Source of the DNA: Salvia splendens
Lineage: Eukaryota > Streptophyta > Magnoliopsida > Lamiales > Lamiaceae
Assembly (NCBI RefSeq): GCF_004379255.2
Contig: NC_056047.1
Span: forward strand, 22,520,293-22,584,292
Direction of reading: 5' to 3'
Length of the DNA stretch: 64,000 nt
Shown: in pieces, positions 9,604 through 21,952 of the stretch
Numbering within the stretch: the first letter of the stretch is position 1
Layout: each line of letters opens with the position of its first letter
The notes under the pieces: model-generated
What the model was told of the DNA's origin: nothing
Databases searched by the model: none
What the model saw: the letters and a program-made list of their open reading frames with translations, nothing else
Position numbers and translations under genes: made by a program

Positions 9604-12600
9604 ATGGAATTCGTTTTAAACCTTTCCCCCAATTCCGAACCGCCGCCGTTTCAAATCGCTCTGCAGATTTATGCATACCACTTGCTGATAATGGAGGAGA
9701 CGCCTCTCACGACTCCCGCGACGCCCTTTCCCCCTCAGAAAATCCCCAAATCCGGGCCCAAGCCTCTGCCGGCCGGCCACCGGAGCTCCGCCACCGCTAA
9801 GCAGATCCATCCCGACGCGGGCGTACCGCCTCCTGTGCCACGTGAACACCGCCGGCGGCGTGATTGGGAACTCCGGCTCCATAATCAAGCAGCTGGAAAC
9901 CCTAACCGGCTCGAGGATTCGCTTCGAGGAGGGGCTCCCCAATTGCCACGAGCGCGTGGTGAACATCGTCGGCGATGGCGCGTTGGAGAGGAGGATTTCC
10001 GTAGGCGGGGGCGAGGGCGAGGGGCGAGGATACGGTGAGCGTCTCGACGGCGCAGGAGGGTTTGATTAGGGTTTTTGAGAGGGTTTGGAGGTGGAAGGGA
10101 GTGCTGGGAAAAATGACAACGGAGGAGACGATAATGAGCATCGCAACAGCTATAATAGTAATGGGTTGATTGTTTGCCGGTTGCTCGCTCCGACCGTTCA
10201 GATCGGAGCGCTGATGGGGAAGGGGGGCAAAATTGTTGCCGCCATTCGCAAAAGCACGGGGGCGGAAAATTCGTGTTTTCAAGAAGGAGCAGGTTCCCCC
10301 TTGCGCTGCACCGGAAGAGGAGCTGATTCAGGTGATTTAGTTCTTGCTATTTTTGGCAATTCTCTCAATGATTACTTAAAATAGATGATGTTGATTGCAT
10401 ATAGTTTGGGTTTGGCCATTTGACTTTTATGTATTTGTAAGCAATTGAGTCATGAAATGGTTGGAAGATATTTACATTTCAAACTTAAAAATGGAAAAGT
10501 TAGGAGGGATTGTTGTTATTGTTCACTTAATCGTTTCAAGCGCTTTCAATACTCGAGTTAGGTGAGTTTTTTCCCGATTCGAGCTTGTTTATAAAGGAAT
10601 AGAGTCAAAATGCATGCCTTCCGTTATCGTGTTTATGTTTCTTTATTGCTACAGTTAATGCTGGAATGTTTGCAATTATTGCTAAATCCAGACATGATCA
10701 ATTGCCTAAATGTAAGCCCTTAGGTAATCAAGTATGTTTAATATCTTCGAGCAAAAAGATTCAGTCCACTTAGTAATAGATGGCTTTCGCTATAATGTTA
10801 TTAGGTTTTATACATGTTTGATGCATTTTGTTCCCAATTTGATTTTGTCGCTAGAATGAACGGACTCTGTTTTGTGCATATAGTTTGAGGCACCCGCCTC
10901 ATTATCTAAAAGTGGTCTGTTTTCTAGATTATTCTGCCTCAAAGAATATCTTCTCAATTATGTGGCAGATTGTGGGTGGACTTCTCGCTGTTAAGAAAGC
11001 ACTGCTTGCTGTTTCTCGTCGTCTCCAGGATAGAATCCTTGGTGAAGGAGCTCCTGGCCATATATCCACTCATGGGGCATCACAAAAATCGTACTCAGAT
11101 TTCAGTGTGAAAAATAATACTTCCGCGCCGCCTGTTTCTGATATTGCTGTTGAGCATTGTTCTTTTGACCATTCTTTGTCAGCAGACACTGAAAAGTATC
11201 TAAATGTAGATGATAAAAGCTCTCTGAAGAAAGTCATCTTCCGATTTCTTTGCTCTAGCGGAATTGCTGGCGGTGTCATTGGAAAGGGTGCCAACATCGT
11301 CAAATATTTGGAAAAAGAAACTGGAGCTTCTATAAAGTTTGCATCTCCAGTGTCGGGGTCAAGGGAACGCCTTGCCATCATCTCTTCTTTGGAGGTTTCC
11401 CGTCTACCTTCTTACATGTGTTTTCTTTAGATGACATCATCTATTCTCTCTCTATGGTCCTTACCTTGCTGTTACTCTGTCAATTGTTTCTTCTTGTCAC
11501 TTTTGTCTATCCTCTTTGCAGATTGCAATTCCGTTGTATTCTCCTGCACAAATCGCTATTGTCCGTTGTTTTTTCCAGATGCGTAGAAGTTGCCCTGGAC
11601 CAAGGGGGTGATAGTGAGCTTCGGCCATGGGGAGAGTGTATCAGCAAGAATTCTCGTTTCATCGAGCCAGCTTAGCAGTATACTGGATGGGGATGGAAAG
11701 CTTGCTACAGATATAAGTCTTGCATCAGGTGCTGAGATACAACTAATGGGAGCAGATCTTCCAGATTTTGCTGGAGTTGGCGATAACGTGGTCCAGGTCT
11801 GAGCTTGAACTGCTACTGATTATGCATTTAAATCTTGAAACCTCCTAGTTTTGCTCAACACAAACTAGAATAGTAGTATGAGTTTCTTCCTGAGTAATGG
11901 ATGGTTGATGTTCCAACTCGTATACACGAAGTAGTAACTGAAAACTTTATCTCTTTAATCAAAGATGCACATCTTCTCTTATAATGTTACTATTTCTTAA
12001 TGATAATCTTGTTCTTTATATGAGAGTCAACTAATTTAAGCGTCGCACCGTCAATATGAGCATGTTGTAGTTATTCCGTGTAGTTATTCACCTATTTTTT
12101 TCTGAACTTGTGCAAGTCTTATTTCACAGATTTCAGGTGATTATGAAAACGTTAAGAGTGCTCTATTTCAACTTGCTGGGAGGCTTCGGGCGAATTTCTT
12201 TTCTAGAATAGGATACAAAGGAGTAGGAAGCAGACATAGTTTGTACCCAACTGTTTCCAGCAGCATTCCTACTGGTGGAGAGGCAGCTTTTTCAACACAA
12301 TCTGCACAACTGTCTCGATTTTCCCATATTGATGAATTGGACCACCTTGGATTCGTGCAGAAATCAAGCAGCTCTTGGCTACCAGGATTGCAGTGGGAAC
12401 AGGTAATCGATTTCTTCACGACCCTTTGGCTGTATCATCATATTGTTTCTTGTTCATGAAAGCTAGTGTGTTTGTATGATTTCACTGTTCCGTGATTTCC
12501 TGTTAACAGGCAAACAACATAGAGAGTCAACCAAGACCTGTAGATGGTTCGAAAGAAACTTTTCGTAGTGGGTTCAAGCGAGAAAGGTATGCACCATTCC

Positions 12601-13519
12601 CTGTAATTACCCATGGTTTCTTAGTAGTATTCTCATCTTTAATGTTAAAACTGTGGATTTGGCTGATTATGTCAAAAATAAAAAATAAAAAATTAATTTC
12701 CTGTGTCATCATATGCTACAATTGACCTCAATTGACCATATGTTGTGGCCTTGTATTGTTATCTTCTAATTGGACTTATAGTTGACTGTTTTATGCTGCT
12801 ATGTTTTGCCTGATAATTCAATGTATATATGATTGCAGCATTATTGTGAATGAGGGATCAGAACAAAAGGTCGAAGTCGTGGTTCCCAGGGAAAGTTTGG
12901 CTCTGTTTATGGTGACGACGGAAGCAACCTGACTCGTTTAAGAGAGGTATACTTCATCTAAAACCCATTCCTAGTTAATTCGTCTTAACCTGCATACCCT
13001 AATACCATCTTTTCAAGAATCTTCCTAGTGTGTCATGTTACTGTTTCCACGTTTCCCCGACTTGTCTATTGTATGCCAACTTCTGCAAATGTGAACTGCA
13101 GTTTTCTTTGCAAATGAATTTTACTGATTGTCGATATTCGAGAAACGCTCCAGAAATTCAGGAAATAAATGGCTGAAAATAGAAACCTATTAAGTAAAAG
13201 GGTCAGAACATGATTGGTTACACGTGCACCACAATTAAATCTTGTGATTTAAGTTGAATGTAGATCACTCTGGAAACGAGTTCTCATTACTGTAGTGTCA
13301 TTCGTCATTTGGACTATGGTCTGTTTTGGCAGATATCAAGTGCAGTCGTGACAGTGGTAGATCCCAGCCCCCGGGGAAGGCAGTGGTAAGGTGATCATAT
13401 CAGGGACACCCGAATGCATCCGGATCGCTCAGAGCCTACTTCAAGCGTTCATTCATTTTGATGGAGACCTCGTTCTGGGCTGCGATCGTTTACAACCGCG
13501 GGTAAATAGTGAGTGCTAG
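9604..13519 (+). CDS. Multi-KH-domain RNA-binding protein (HEN4/PCBP-like), seven exons, eight apparent indels
   Basis: Exons: 9604-10331, 10969-11394, 11522-11796, 12130-12402, 12510-12586, 12839-12946, 13333-13519, all with GT-AG introns. The product binds single-stranded RNA through KH domains and probably acts in nuclear RNA processing. KH1 shows GGVIGNSGSIIKQLE, KH2 ALMGKGGKIVAAIR and KH3 GGVIGKGANIVKYLEKETGA. A fourth KH-like unit is degenerate (SSQLSSILDGDGKLA), and the last has FGSVYGDDGSNLTRLRE. The conserved VKKALLAVSRRLQD follows KH2. Eight one-base changes in base runs break the frame: +G near 9819-9821, 10021-10024, 10264-10265 and 11604-11608; -T near 10084-10086 and 12896-12898; +T near 11566-11567; +A near 13377-13378. 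With all eight removed, every exon length fits, giving about 660 residues from the ATG at 9691 or about 690 from 9604. Sequencing error fits better than decay, but a pseudogene is possible. Confidence 0.9.
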
Positions 13520-14315
13520 CGCGTTTTTAACTGTGATTAAAGTAGTGTCTTTCCCACATCAACACCTATCTGAGGTGTTTTGTATGGTAGATCTTTTTAA
13601 CTTGAAATGATGTAAATCCTTTGTAATGCCACTGGGATAGTTTCACCTTTGCAGCTGTAATTATGGTAACGACTGATCTTTTGAGTGTGGATGAGAATTG
13701 ATAGTCTTGATTCTTCTGTAAAAGAGGAGTGGGCTTCAAATTTAGTGTTTGGAAATGCACTTTTCACATTTTATGTCTTGAATTTGGAAAAGAATATTGC
13801 CACAAATATCTGAATTAGAAAATATAATAGTAAGAGTATCATTTAATTTACTTAATTTTTGTTTTTACCTTGGAATACTAAAAATGACAGAAGAATTCTT
13901 GTCCTTTTTCTCTCATTTGTCCTTTTTTTTCTCATACAACTGCTCAATTTTCTCTCTGCTATTTTTATCTTGTAATAATATTTAGTGGCGTGTAATTGGA
14001 ACAGGTTTAATGTGCGGTTAAGGTAAAAAGAAGGAAAAGATTATGAAAGTAGTGTTAGTCGTTTGTGGAATCCTTATATTAGTGCATGTAATTGGTTAAA
14101 AATATTTCATATTTAAACTTTGTCTAATTGCGGGGGATGGCAAAAAATGGTTAAAACTAGTATATTTTTCAGGGACGGAAGAAGTATTTTTAATACAATT
14201 TTAAATTACCGAAATTATGTTATTTTTTTCCAAAAATAGTTATGTCATTTTAAACTTATCGAATGAAGTGTTGAACTTGATTCGTTAAATTAATATAATG
14301 CCTAAATTTTTATAA
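13520..14315. other. 3' flank of the KH gene
   Basis: Holds the likely 3' UTR. The string GGGACGGAAGAAGTA near 14174-14188 resembles a Stowaway right end without a partner. Nothing else recognised. Confidence 0.4.
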
Positions 14316-14530
14316 TACTCTCGCCGTCCATAAAATAGACTAGTTTTTATCATTTAGATTAAGTCTAAATATGGAAAGTTTTCAACAAATAATAATCCTA
14401 CGCATCATTTATAATATGGACCCCACAATCTACCAACACTCATTACATTACCTTTTCTCTCTCTCTCTTGCCTTTTCCTACCTTTTCCCTCACCCTCTTA
14501 CTTTTTACCTTTTCGTGGACGGAAGGAATA
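14316..14530. mobile_element. Stowaway-type MITE
   Basis: Begins TACTCTCGCCGTCCATAAAA and ends CGTGGACGGAAGGAATA, with inverted ends and TA borders (215 bp). It lies between the convergent KH and DXS genes. Confidence 0.78.
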
Positions 14531-15260
14531 TTAATTAGTTATGCTTATAGTATTTTTATTGTATTTAAATATTTTAAATTATGTTAATTTTTTATTTAAT
14601 AAACAATAGACTTCATATATAGGTATATTAATCAATAAATTTTATTTTATTTAAGCTATTGACAAAGATTTATAGGGTTGGTGTGTAGTTTAGAAAAATA
14701 TATAGGTACTATTGGAAAATGTAAAAAGTAAGTGAGTGAAAAAAAATTCTTTTAGGTTTGAATTTAGTGTAAATAATTGGAGTAAAATCAATAATCAATA
14801 TGATATTTAACAGTAAATGAGCTTGAGTTTAGTGTAATAGTTGAAGATGTTCTTTAAGAACCTCAAATGATATTTTTCTTAATTCATATACCTAAAAAAT
14901 GCTTACTTCTATTTTTGAAGGACCAAATTTAACACTCACTCTAAAAGTTTGAACTATCAGTTTGATAGTCTTGGCATTTCATTTCTTTTCTTTTTGAATA
15001 AACATGATTAACGACAAAATTGTAATCATCAAAGGTTCAACCGTTGAGATTCTCGAACAGATGCGACAACAAAGGAATTTTTTGGTGGGTTGTCTTGACT
15101 TCATTATTGTGATGAATAATACAATTTCATATTTCTTGTAGTCTGGTCTGCCTAATTAATTTGATTATTAAAAAAAGAAGAGGAGCTATTCATCATATAG
15201 GCATAGGAGATAATCACAAGTCTTGCATATAATTTGTTTCTAACAACACAAATTGCTAAT
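14531..15260. other. Intergenic DNA and 3' flank of DXS
   Basis: AT-rich. The last 100-200 bases before 15260 are presumably the DXS 3' UTR (minus strand). No other feature seen. Confidence 0.45.
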
Positions 15261-17846
15261 CTATTGAAGTTTGAGGGCCTCCACAGGTCTCCCAACAAGT
15301 GACAAAACTGTCCCACAAATATGCCTTGAAGTGAGCCCTGCTTCTTCAATCTGATCCTTTGGTGCTCCATGGTCTATGTATCTATCAGGAAGCATCATTG
15401 ATCTCAACTGCATTTCAATCAAAACAAGACATGATCAAAACCTAGGATCAACAGTATTTGACTTCGTACATAAAATAGTACTAAGATATAATCAAGGATT
15501 AAGTTGTGAGATTATTTTAGTTAGAGGGGTTTGATTATGACTAATTATCACATGATTATCCATCTAGAATATAATTGTGAGATTCAGTCTAACAAACCAA
15601 ACACACTATATATTTAATTTCGAGATACAGTATTGCAGACCGAACAGGCCCGAACTGAATTGGGGGAGTGTATGTATGTGTGTGTATGTATGTAATAAGA
15701 AGGCATTGTTTTGATACCTTGAGGTGACCATCAAGGAGTCCATTGAGGCTTAGGAAATGTGAAACATGTGAGCCGAATCCCCCGATCGAGCCCTCTTCGA
15801 CCGTGATGAGGATCTCGTGCTCCTTGGCAAGTCGCCGGATTAGGTCAGTGTCCAGTGGCTTGCAGAATCTTGCATCCACCACTGTGGGCGTTATGTCGTA
15901 GGACTCGAGAACCTTTGTTGCTTCGAGGCACTGCTGCACCACTGCTCCGTACCCTAATATAGCCACCCTGTTCCCTTCCACTAGTATTCTTCCCTTCCCA
16001 ATCTGTTGAGACATTTTTTGAGGTTGAAAATACAAAGATCATAGTACTATGCAATAAAAGATCATTTGTTGTTGGTGCTATTTGCTTACTTCAATTGGTG
16101 TGCCTTTGTTATTGTGAGGGAGAGGAACGCCTACTCCGTTCCCTCTAGGGAACCGGGGCGGTCGGGCTGCAGCCGTGGCAACCATGTGTATGAGCTCAGC
16201 CTCGTCCGATGGAGCCATCACCACCATGTTAGGCAGGCAGGCCATGTAGGTGACGTCAAACGCGCCACAATGAGTGGGCCCGTCAGCCCCAACTAGGCCA
16301 GCCCGGTCCATGGCGAACCGGACAGGCAACTTTTGTAGATCAACATCATGGACCACCTTCACATCACCAAAACAAAAATGTTAGTACAACAAAAAATTGT
16401 CTTAGGTACCATACTTGCTCCTCACCTGGTCGTAGCCTCGTTGAAGGAAGGACGAGTAGATGGCACAAAGGGCTTGAGGCCCTCGGATGCCAAGCCGGCT
16501 GCAAATGTGACAGCGTGCTGCTCAGCAATCCCGACATCAAAAACATCGCTCGGGAAAGCGCTTCTGGAAGAAGTTGAGGCCGGTTCCACCCCCCATTGCA
16601 GCATGGATCCCCACAATCTTGCTGTCTACCTCAGCTTCTTTAACCAATGCTTCTGCAAAATACTGTGTGTACGAAAGTGTAGACGATTTCGCCTTGTTTT
16701 GCTTCCCTGTCGAAGGATCAAACTTGACAACACCTAAAACAAGAACACAAAAAAGAAAGAGTTGAGACAATAGCGAAAATTTGAAGATCTGTATGTACTT
16801 ATTTAAACTAACCATGCATTCTATCAGCTGCTGCTTCTGCTGGTGGATAGCCCTTCCCCTTCTCCGTCACAATGTGTATAAGAACCGGCCCGGTGCTGGC
16901 ATCGCCTTCACCTTCTCAAAAATAGAGACCAAATCATCGATGTTGTGCCCATCCACAGGGCCAATGTAGTACAACCCGAGCTCCTCAAAGAGAGTGGAGC
17001 CGGATGCGCTCAGCATCCCCCTCGCGTACTCATCCACCTTAGCCGCCACCTCATGTGCCTGCGGCCCTATCTGCTTCGTTATGCTCTGTAAGCGAAACAA
17101 ACGGTTTTAGTATCAATCAATCAATCAACCAACCAAACAAGGGGGAGTATGAAAATTAAGCTAATAAAAACAAAAGGAAGGCCTACTTTAGCAGCCTCCC
17201 TAAGTTGCCTGAACTTAGGGCTGGCTTGAAGCTTGGTGAGGGCGCTACTGAGGGCGCCAACGGGGGTGGCGGGCCCATCGAGAGTGGCGGTGGGGAGCGA
17301 CACCTGCTTGTTGTCATTCAAGACGACGATGAGGTTGGAGTCAAGGAAGCCAGCATTGTTCATGGCCTCATAGGCTTGGCCAGCCGTCATGGCCCCGTCT
17401 CCAATCACCGACACGACACTGTTGCTTTTCCCCAATAGATCTCTAGCCACAGCCATTCCAAGACCAGCAGAAATGCTAGTGGAGCTATGGCCAACACCAA
17501 AGGCATCATGAACACTCTCATCCCTCTTGGGGAAGCCGGCCAGTCCCGACGTCTGCCTTATCGTATGCATCTTGACCGCCTCCCCGTCAGAATCTTATGA
17601 CCGTACGCCTGCACAAACACACATCCAAAAAATCTCATTCAAACGATTTATGACTCACATGTAATTCCAACTCAAACACACCTGATGGCCGACGTCCCAG
17701 ATGAGTTTGTCATCAGGTGTGTTGAAGACATGGTGGAGCGCGACGGTGAGCTCCACCACGCCCAGGCTCGAGCTCAGGTGGCCCCCGGTTTTCGACACGG
17801 TGTACACGATCTCCTGTCTCAGCTCTGCAGCCAGCTGTTCCAAATC
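15261..17846 (-). CDS. DXS: 1-deoxy-D-xylulose-5-phosphate synthase, DXS2-like; 5' exon(s) missing, four indels
   Basis: DXS is the thiamine-diphosphate enzyme that condenses pyruvate with glyceraldehyde 3-phosphate, the first step of the plastid MEP isoprenoid pathway. Minus-strand exons: 17846-17682, 17608-17187, 17085-16813, 16733-16426, 16356-16090, 16002-15718, 15407-15261 (stop TAG). Motifs in order: GGHLSSSLG (catalytic His), [16 protein letters not shown] (ThDP/Mg), [25 protein letters not shown] (conserved Glu), [55 protein letters not shown]. The exons encode about 622 residues. Plant DXS has about 720, so the transit peptide and first part are absent, at the N gap. One-base changes break the frame near 17573-17577 (-1), 16889-16891 (-1), 16539-16543 (+1) and 16467-16469 (-1). 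Without them all exon phases agree. A further in-frame deletion of 15 bp lies near 16150-16165. DXS2-type wording ([15 protein letters not shown]) is from memory. DXS2 enzymes in Lamiaceae are linked to specialised diterpenoids. Confidence 0.96.
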
Positions 17847-17858
17847 CTGACACAAAAA

Positions 17859-17910
17859 NNNNNNNNNNNNNNNNNNNNNNNNNNNNNNNNNNNNNNNNNN
17901 NNNNNNNNNN
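17859..17910. other. Assembly gap (52 N)
   Basis: A run of N starts 12 bases upstream of the first visible DXS exon. The true size is unknown. The missing 5' DXS exon(s) would have to lie here, because none is seen in the next several kilobases. Confidence 0.95.
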
Positions 17911-18514
17911 ACAAATATGAAAAAATATAGATTTTCCATTCTCTGCCACGGATTTTTGGGCTTTCGCATGCACGGGCATGAATAAATATAAGTAGGTACT
18001 ATGAGACATCATTTTAAAAAAAAAATACTCCTAATAGATACTCTTCTTTGAAATAAGGTTAACGCTTTTTAGACAGATTAAAAAAATACAGGAAGTATTA
18101 CTTGAAAGGTTAATAAAAATGTGTCATGTATTATTTAATTATGAAATATACAATTTATGAATTAATGTAATATAGGTCATTATTTAAAAATTTACATAAA
18201 AGAAAAAAAAATTATTGATAGACATATTAAAAAATAAATAAAGCATCTATTGAAGAGAGTAGTATAAACTAAAGCACTGTTTGGTAGCTATATTACAACT
18301 AGATAATGAAATCTATCCGGATTTAGTTATGTGTTTGGTAGCTACTATGTTACAAATCTGCATGACTCGTGTTTTGTATCCTGCTCGGACGAAGCCCACT
18401 CAAAAGCATGTGTTTCAAGTAGCAATGTAACTACCTCATTTGCCTAAGTTACAAATCTAAACTACCTAAGTTTTTTGAAAAAAAATACAATTTTACCCAT
18501 CAATTTAATATACA
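17911..18514. other. AT-rich DNA upstream of the gap
   Basis: No DXS exon, other gene or clear element ends are present. Confidence 0.45.
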
Positions 18515-18524
18515 GCCATATACT

Positions 18525-18835
18525 GGGAGATGATCAATGTATAACAAATATTAAGTGTATAACTAGAGAACAAATCTCAGCCATTAGATCAAAATGATCT
18601 AGTTCACTATATGGGTGATTTAGTTAACTATAAGAGTAATTTAGTTCACTACAGGAAGGAGTGAACCAAAACACCATTATAGTGAAGGATTTAGTTCACT
18701 GTAAAGGCGTTTTGGTTCACTCATTCCTGTAGTTAACTAAATCACTCTTATAGTGAACTAAATCACTCTTATAGTGAACTAAATTCGTGTTCTCTAGTTA
18801 TACATTTAAGTAGTGGTTTCTCTAGATCACTACTC
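18525..18835. mobile_element. Mutator-like (MULE) MITE with 10-bp target duplication
   Basis: A 311-bp element, flanked by the exact 10-bp repeat GCCATATACT (18515-18524 and 18836-18845). The ends GGGAGATGATCAA and, inverted, GAGTAGTGATCTAG are similar, and TATAACTAGAGAACA is present inverted near both sides. The interior folds back on itself through repeats of TTTAGTTCACTATAA, so a single strand could form a long stem. A 9-10 bp duplication points to the Mutator superfamily. Confidence 0.78.
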
Positions 18836-18845
18836 GCCATATACT

Positions 18846-19602
18846 AGTATATATTTATAATACACTATATTTTATACACATAAATACTTTAATTATATTT
18901 CAATATGATAAATAATAGTTAATGATGTTCCATAATATAATAAAACAAGAGCTAAATTATATAATTATCCATATAATTAATGTAAGCTGAGAAATGTTGT
19001 TTCCATAAGAATGACACAAATTTTAATAAAAAATTGATAATTTAAGTAAGAAAGAAAAAAGTAATTAAAATAATTTATTTTATTAATAGTGTAATGTGAT
19101 GAAATCAATTTTAAAAATAAAAAGTAAATTAGTTTTTTAATGAATGGCTATGATTGTAAAAAGAGAATATATTTGGGAACGGCATGAGTATATCTTTTTG
19201 TTGCGAATATGTAAAAGCACAGCCCATAATTTGATTAGGCCTCTAACTTGAATTCAGGTGGTAGCCCAGTTCAAGCCCAATGTTTTTTTACTTAATAAAT
19301 GCTCTTTTCGTGAACTTACAAAATATGGAGTAAATAGTTTTGTCATATGTGTTTTATTTGTGTCAAAGAACAGATATATTCAATATATGCAATGCGCATA
19401 ATATGAGATTTAATATAATACTGCAACATAAAATAAAATCATGATTAGATAAACGCGTTTTAATCAAATTTCATGGTTTGTTGGATGAGGATGATAATTG
19501 ACTAATTTTGATTTAAACAAATAGAGAAGTATTGTTGAAAGATTGGATTAAAAAACAAAAGAGTAACTTCCCATATTTCGTTATATTTGGTGTGTATAAA
19601 AG
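18846..19602. other. AT-rich intergenic DNA
   Basis: No coding signal or element ends recognised. Confidence 0.45.
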
Positions 19603-20221
19603 TACTCCATTTAGTATGAAAAATGTTGGCAATACTAGTTAACTTAGTATTTTAAAAATAGCAACTCTTTTCAATTTAGTCTATCTCTTAAAAATAGAAA
19701 CTTTCAAACTTTCTATTTTAGGAAATCTTTAAACTCTTATAATAAGCCTGCAAATTCGGGTATCCGCAGGTATCAAAACCAAAAAATTCGAGTACCCGAA
19801 CCCAAAATCTCAAAAATATCATACTCAATACCCGACCTGTATGTGAAAGCGGGTACCCTAATACCCGATGCGGATACCCGAATCCAAGTAATCGGGTACC
19901 CATAAACCCGAAATTATTATATTTCAAATATATTCTATATATATAATATCAATTATTAAAAATAACACAATACTATTATTTATTGACTATTATGAGTATT
20001 AAAATTTTAAACTTCAATTTTAATGCTTTAGCTTACTCCTGATTATGATTCTACGACCCTAATTTTTAAATGTGATTAAATAAGTTTATCCTAAATTTAC
20101 CCTACGGTTCATAGCCCTATACTAAATAAAAGTATATATTACAAATACGTAATTAATCGGGTTTAATCAGGTACTAGTCGGGTACCCTAATACGGGTTGT
20201 GGGTACCCTAAACTAGAAAAA

Positions 20222-21947
20222 TCCGGTAGGCGGCAGAAGGCGAAAGGAATTCCAGATTCTTCCACGGGTGGGTGCGACAGAAGCGGGTGAAGTCCCGGAT
20301 TCACGCCATTCAGGCATGAGGACAGACTCTCACGTCTGAGGAGGATATCAGACAGTCGGCGGTTAGCTTCTTCCAGCAGCTGCTCACGACCGACGCTGAG
20401 CACTTGGAGCAGCCGGACCTTGATCTCTTGCGCAGTCTCCCAGAGTCTGTGGACCGCGAGGGCCTCTGTGCTGTCCCCGACTTATATGAGGTGAGAGCGG
20501 CAGTCTTTGGAATCAGTGGAGACAGCGCCTCGGGTCCGGATGGTTTCTCGTCCCTTTTCTTCCAGCACTGCTGGGACATCGTTGGAGCAGATGTGGTGGC
20601 AGCAGTGGAGGACTTCTTCTTAAGAGCTCCTATGCCCCGCAGCTTCACAACCACGACCATCATACTCTTGCTGAAGAAGGCAAGCCCGGCGACCTGGGCG
20701 GAGTACAGGCCGACTAGCCTTTGCAATGTGACCAACAAGATCATCACCAAGATCTTGACATCGCGTTTGGCGCCACTGCTACCCCTGGTACTGGCGCCGA
20801 ACCAGAGCGGTTTTGTCAAGGGTCGTTTGCTTAGTGATAATGTGCTCCTGGCCCAGGAACTGATTCACGATATCAGCAGGTCGCTCATTCAGAAGGAAAA
20901 CTCGCCTAATCTGGCCCTCAAGCTAGATATGGCAAAGGCCTATGATCGAGTGCAGTGGCCTTTTCTCCTCGTGGTTCTTGAGAGGATGGGATTCCCGCAT
21001 GGGTGAGTATGGTCAGCCGATGCATTTCTTCTTGTTGGTTTTCTGTGCTTGTGAACGGAGCTACGGCAGGTTTCTTCCATTGCACGAGGGGACTTCGCCA
21101 GGGAGATCCGTTATCGCCCTCGTTGTTCATGCTGGCAGCGGACTAACTTTCGAGGAGCTTGGACAGGTTCGTGGCCACACATCCTGACATTGCCTATAGA
21201 TGTGCTAGACGCGCTCCGATCATATCCCATCTGTCTTATGCCGATGACATTGTCATTTTCGTCAGGGCACACAGACAGTCTGTGGAGAGGCTGGTCCAGT
21301 GTCTGGAACACTATTCCGCCGTTTTAGGTCAGATGGTGAACAAGGGAAAGAGTCACTTCTATCTCTTTGAAAAGTTCGACTCTTGGGCGACAGAGGTGGC
21401 ACAGACGAGTGATTTCCAGCAAGGATTTCTCCCTTTTACCTACCTAGGAGTGCCTATCTATAAGGGGGGACTGAGGGCCGAGTACCTGTTAGATATCCGA
21501 CAGAAGATGGTGGACCGGATTCACAGCTGGTTGCATAGACATCTTTATCTTGGAGGTCGCCTTGCTCTGATCAAGAGCACCCTTGTCACTATCCCCCTTC
21601 ACATCTTCCAGGTCCTGAAGCCGTATGAGTATTGGATGAAGGATTTGGAGCAGATCTTGGCCAGGTTTTTTTGGGGCACGGTTGGGGAGCATAGGAAGAT
21701 TCACTAGGTTAGCTGGAAGAAGTAGATTTGTTTGTCGTTGGATGAGGGAGGCCTTGGCATCCGTCATTTTCGTGAGCTCGTCAAAGCTTTCAGCATCAAG
21801 CTCTGGTGGAGATTTCTCGCACAAGATTCTTTATGGGCGCAGTTCACTATGTGCAAATACTGTTTTCCATGCTGGTCGTGCTTTTATTTCTCCTTACTCT
21901 CCGCATGATAGTTCTATTTGGCGTCGCCTCACTCGTATTAGGGGGCA
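20222..21947 (+). pseudogene. LINE reverse transcriptase, broken
   Basis: Seen in order: NSRFFHGWVRQKR (pre-RT), GPDGFSSLFFQHCW, PTSLCNVTNKIITKIL, NQSGFVKGRLLSDNVLLAQE, LALKLDMAKAYDRVQW, SYADDIVIF (catalytic YADD at about 21237-21248), VNKGKSHFYLF, FTYLGVPIYKG, KSTLVTIPLHIFQ, then DEGGLGIRHFRELV after two stops. The frame changes near 21000 and 21160. An in-frame stop lies at about 20317 and stops at 21704 and 21724 where Trp is expected at the first. Not functional. Confidence 0.85.
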
Positions 21948-21952
21948 GGTGC

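Noticed and set aside
10885..11430. Independent short KH gene
   Set aside because: It is exon 2 of the larger gene read through its flanking introns. Splice sites at 10969 and 11394 fit.
9604..13519. KH gene as a processed or old pseudogene
   Set aside because: Introns are present, splice sites are intact and the only damage is one-base changes in base runs. Retrocopy is excluded and old decay is unlikely.
16348..16737. 129-residue plus-strand frame
   Set aside because: Antisense to two DXS exons and an intron. The minus strand has clear DXS motifs.
17911..18012. First DXS exon right after the N gap
   Set aside because: The minus-strand translation there (VAENGKSIFFHI) does not resemble a DXS N-terminus and looks intronic.
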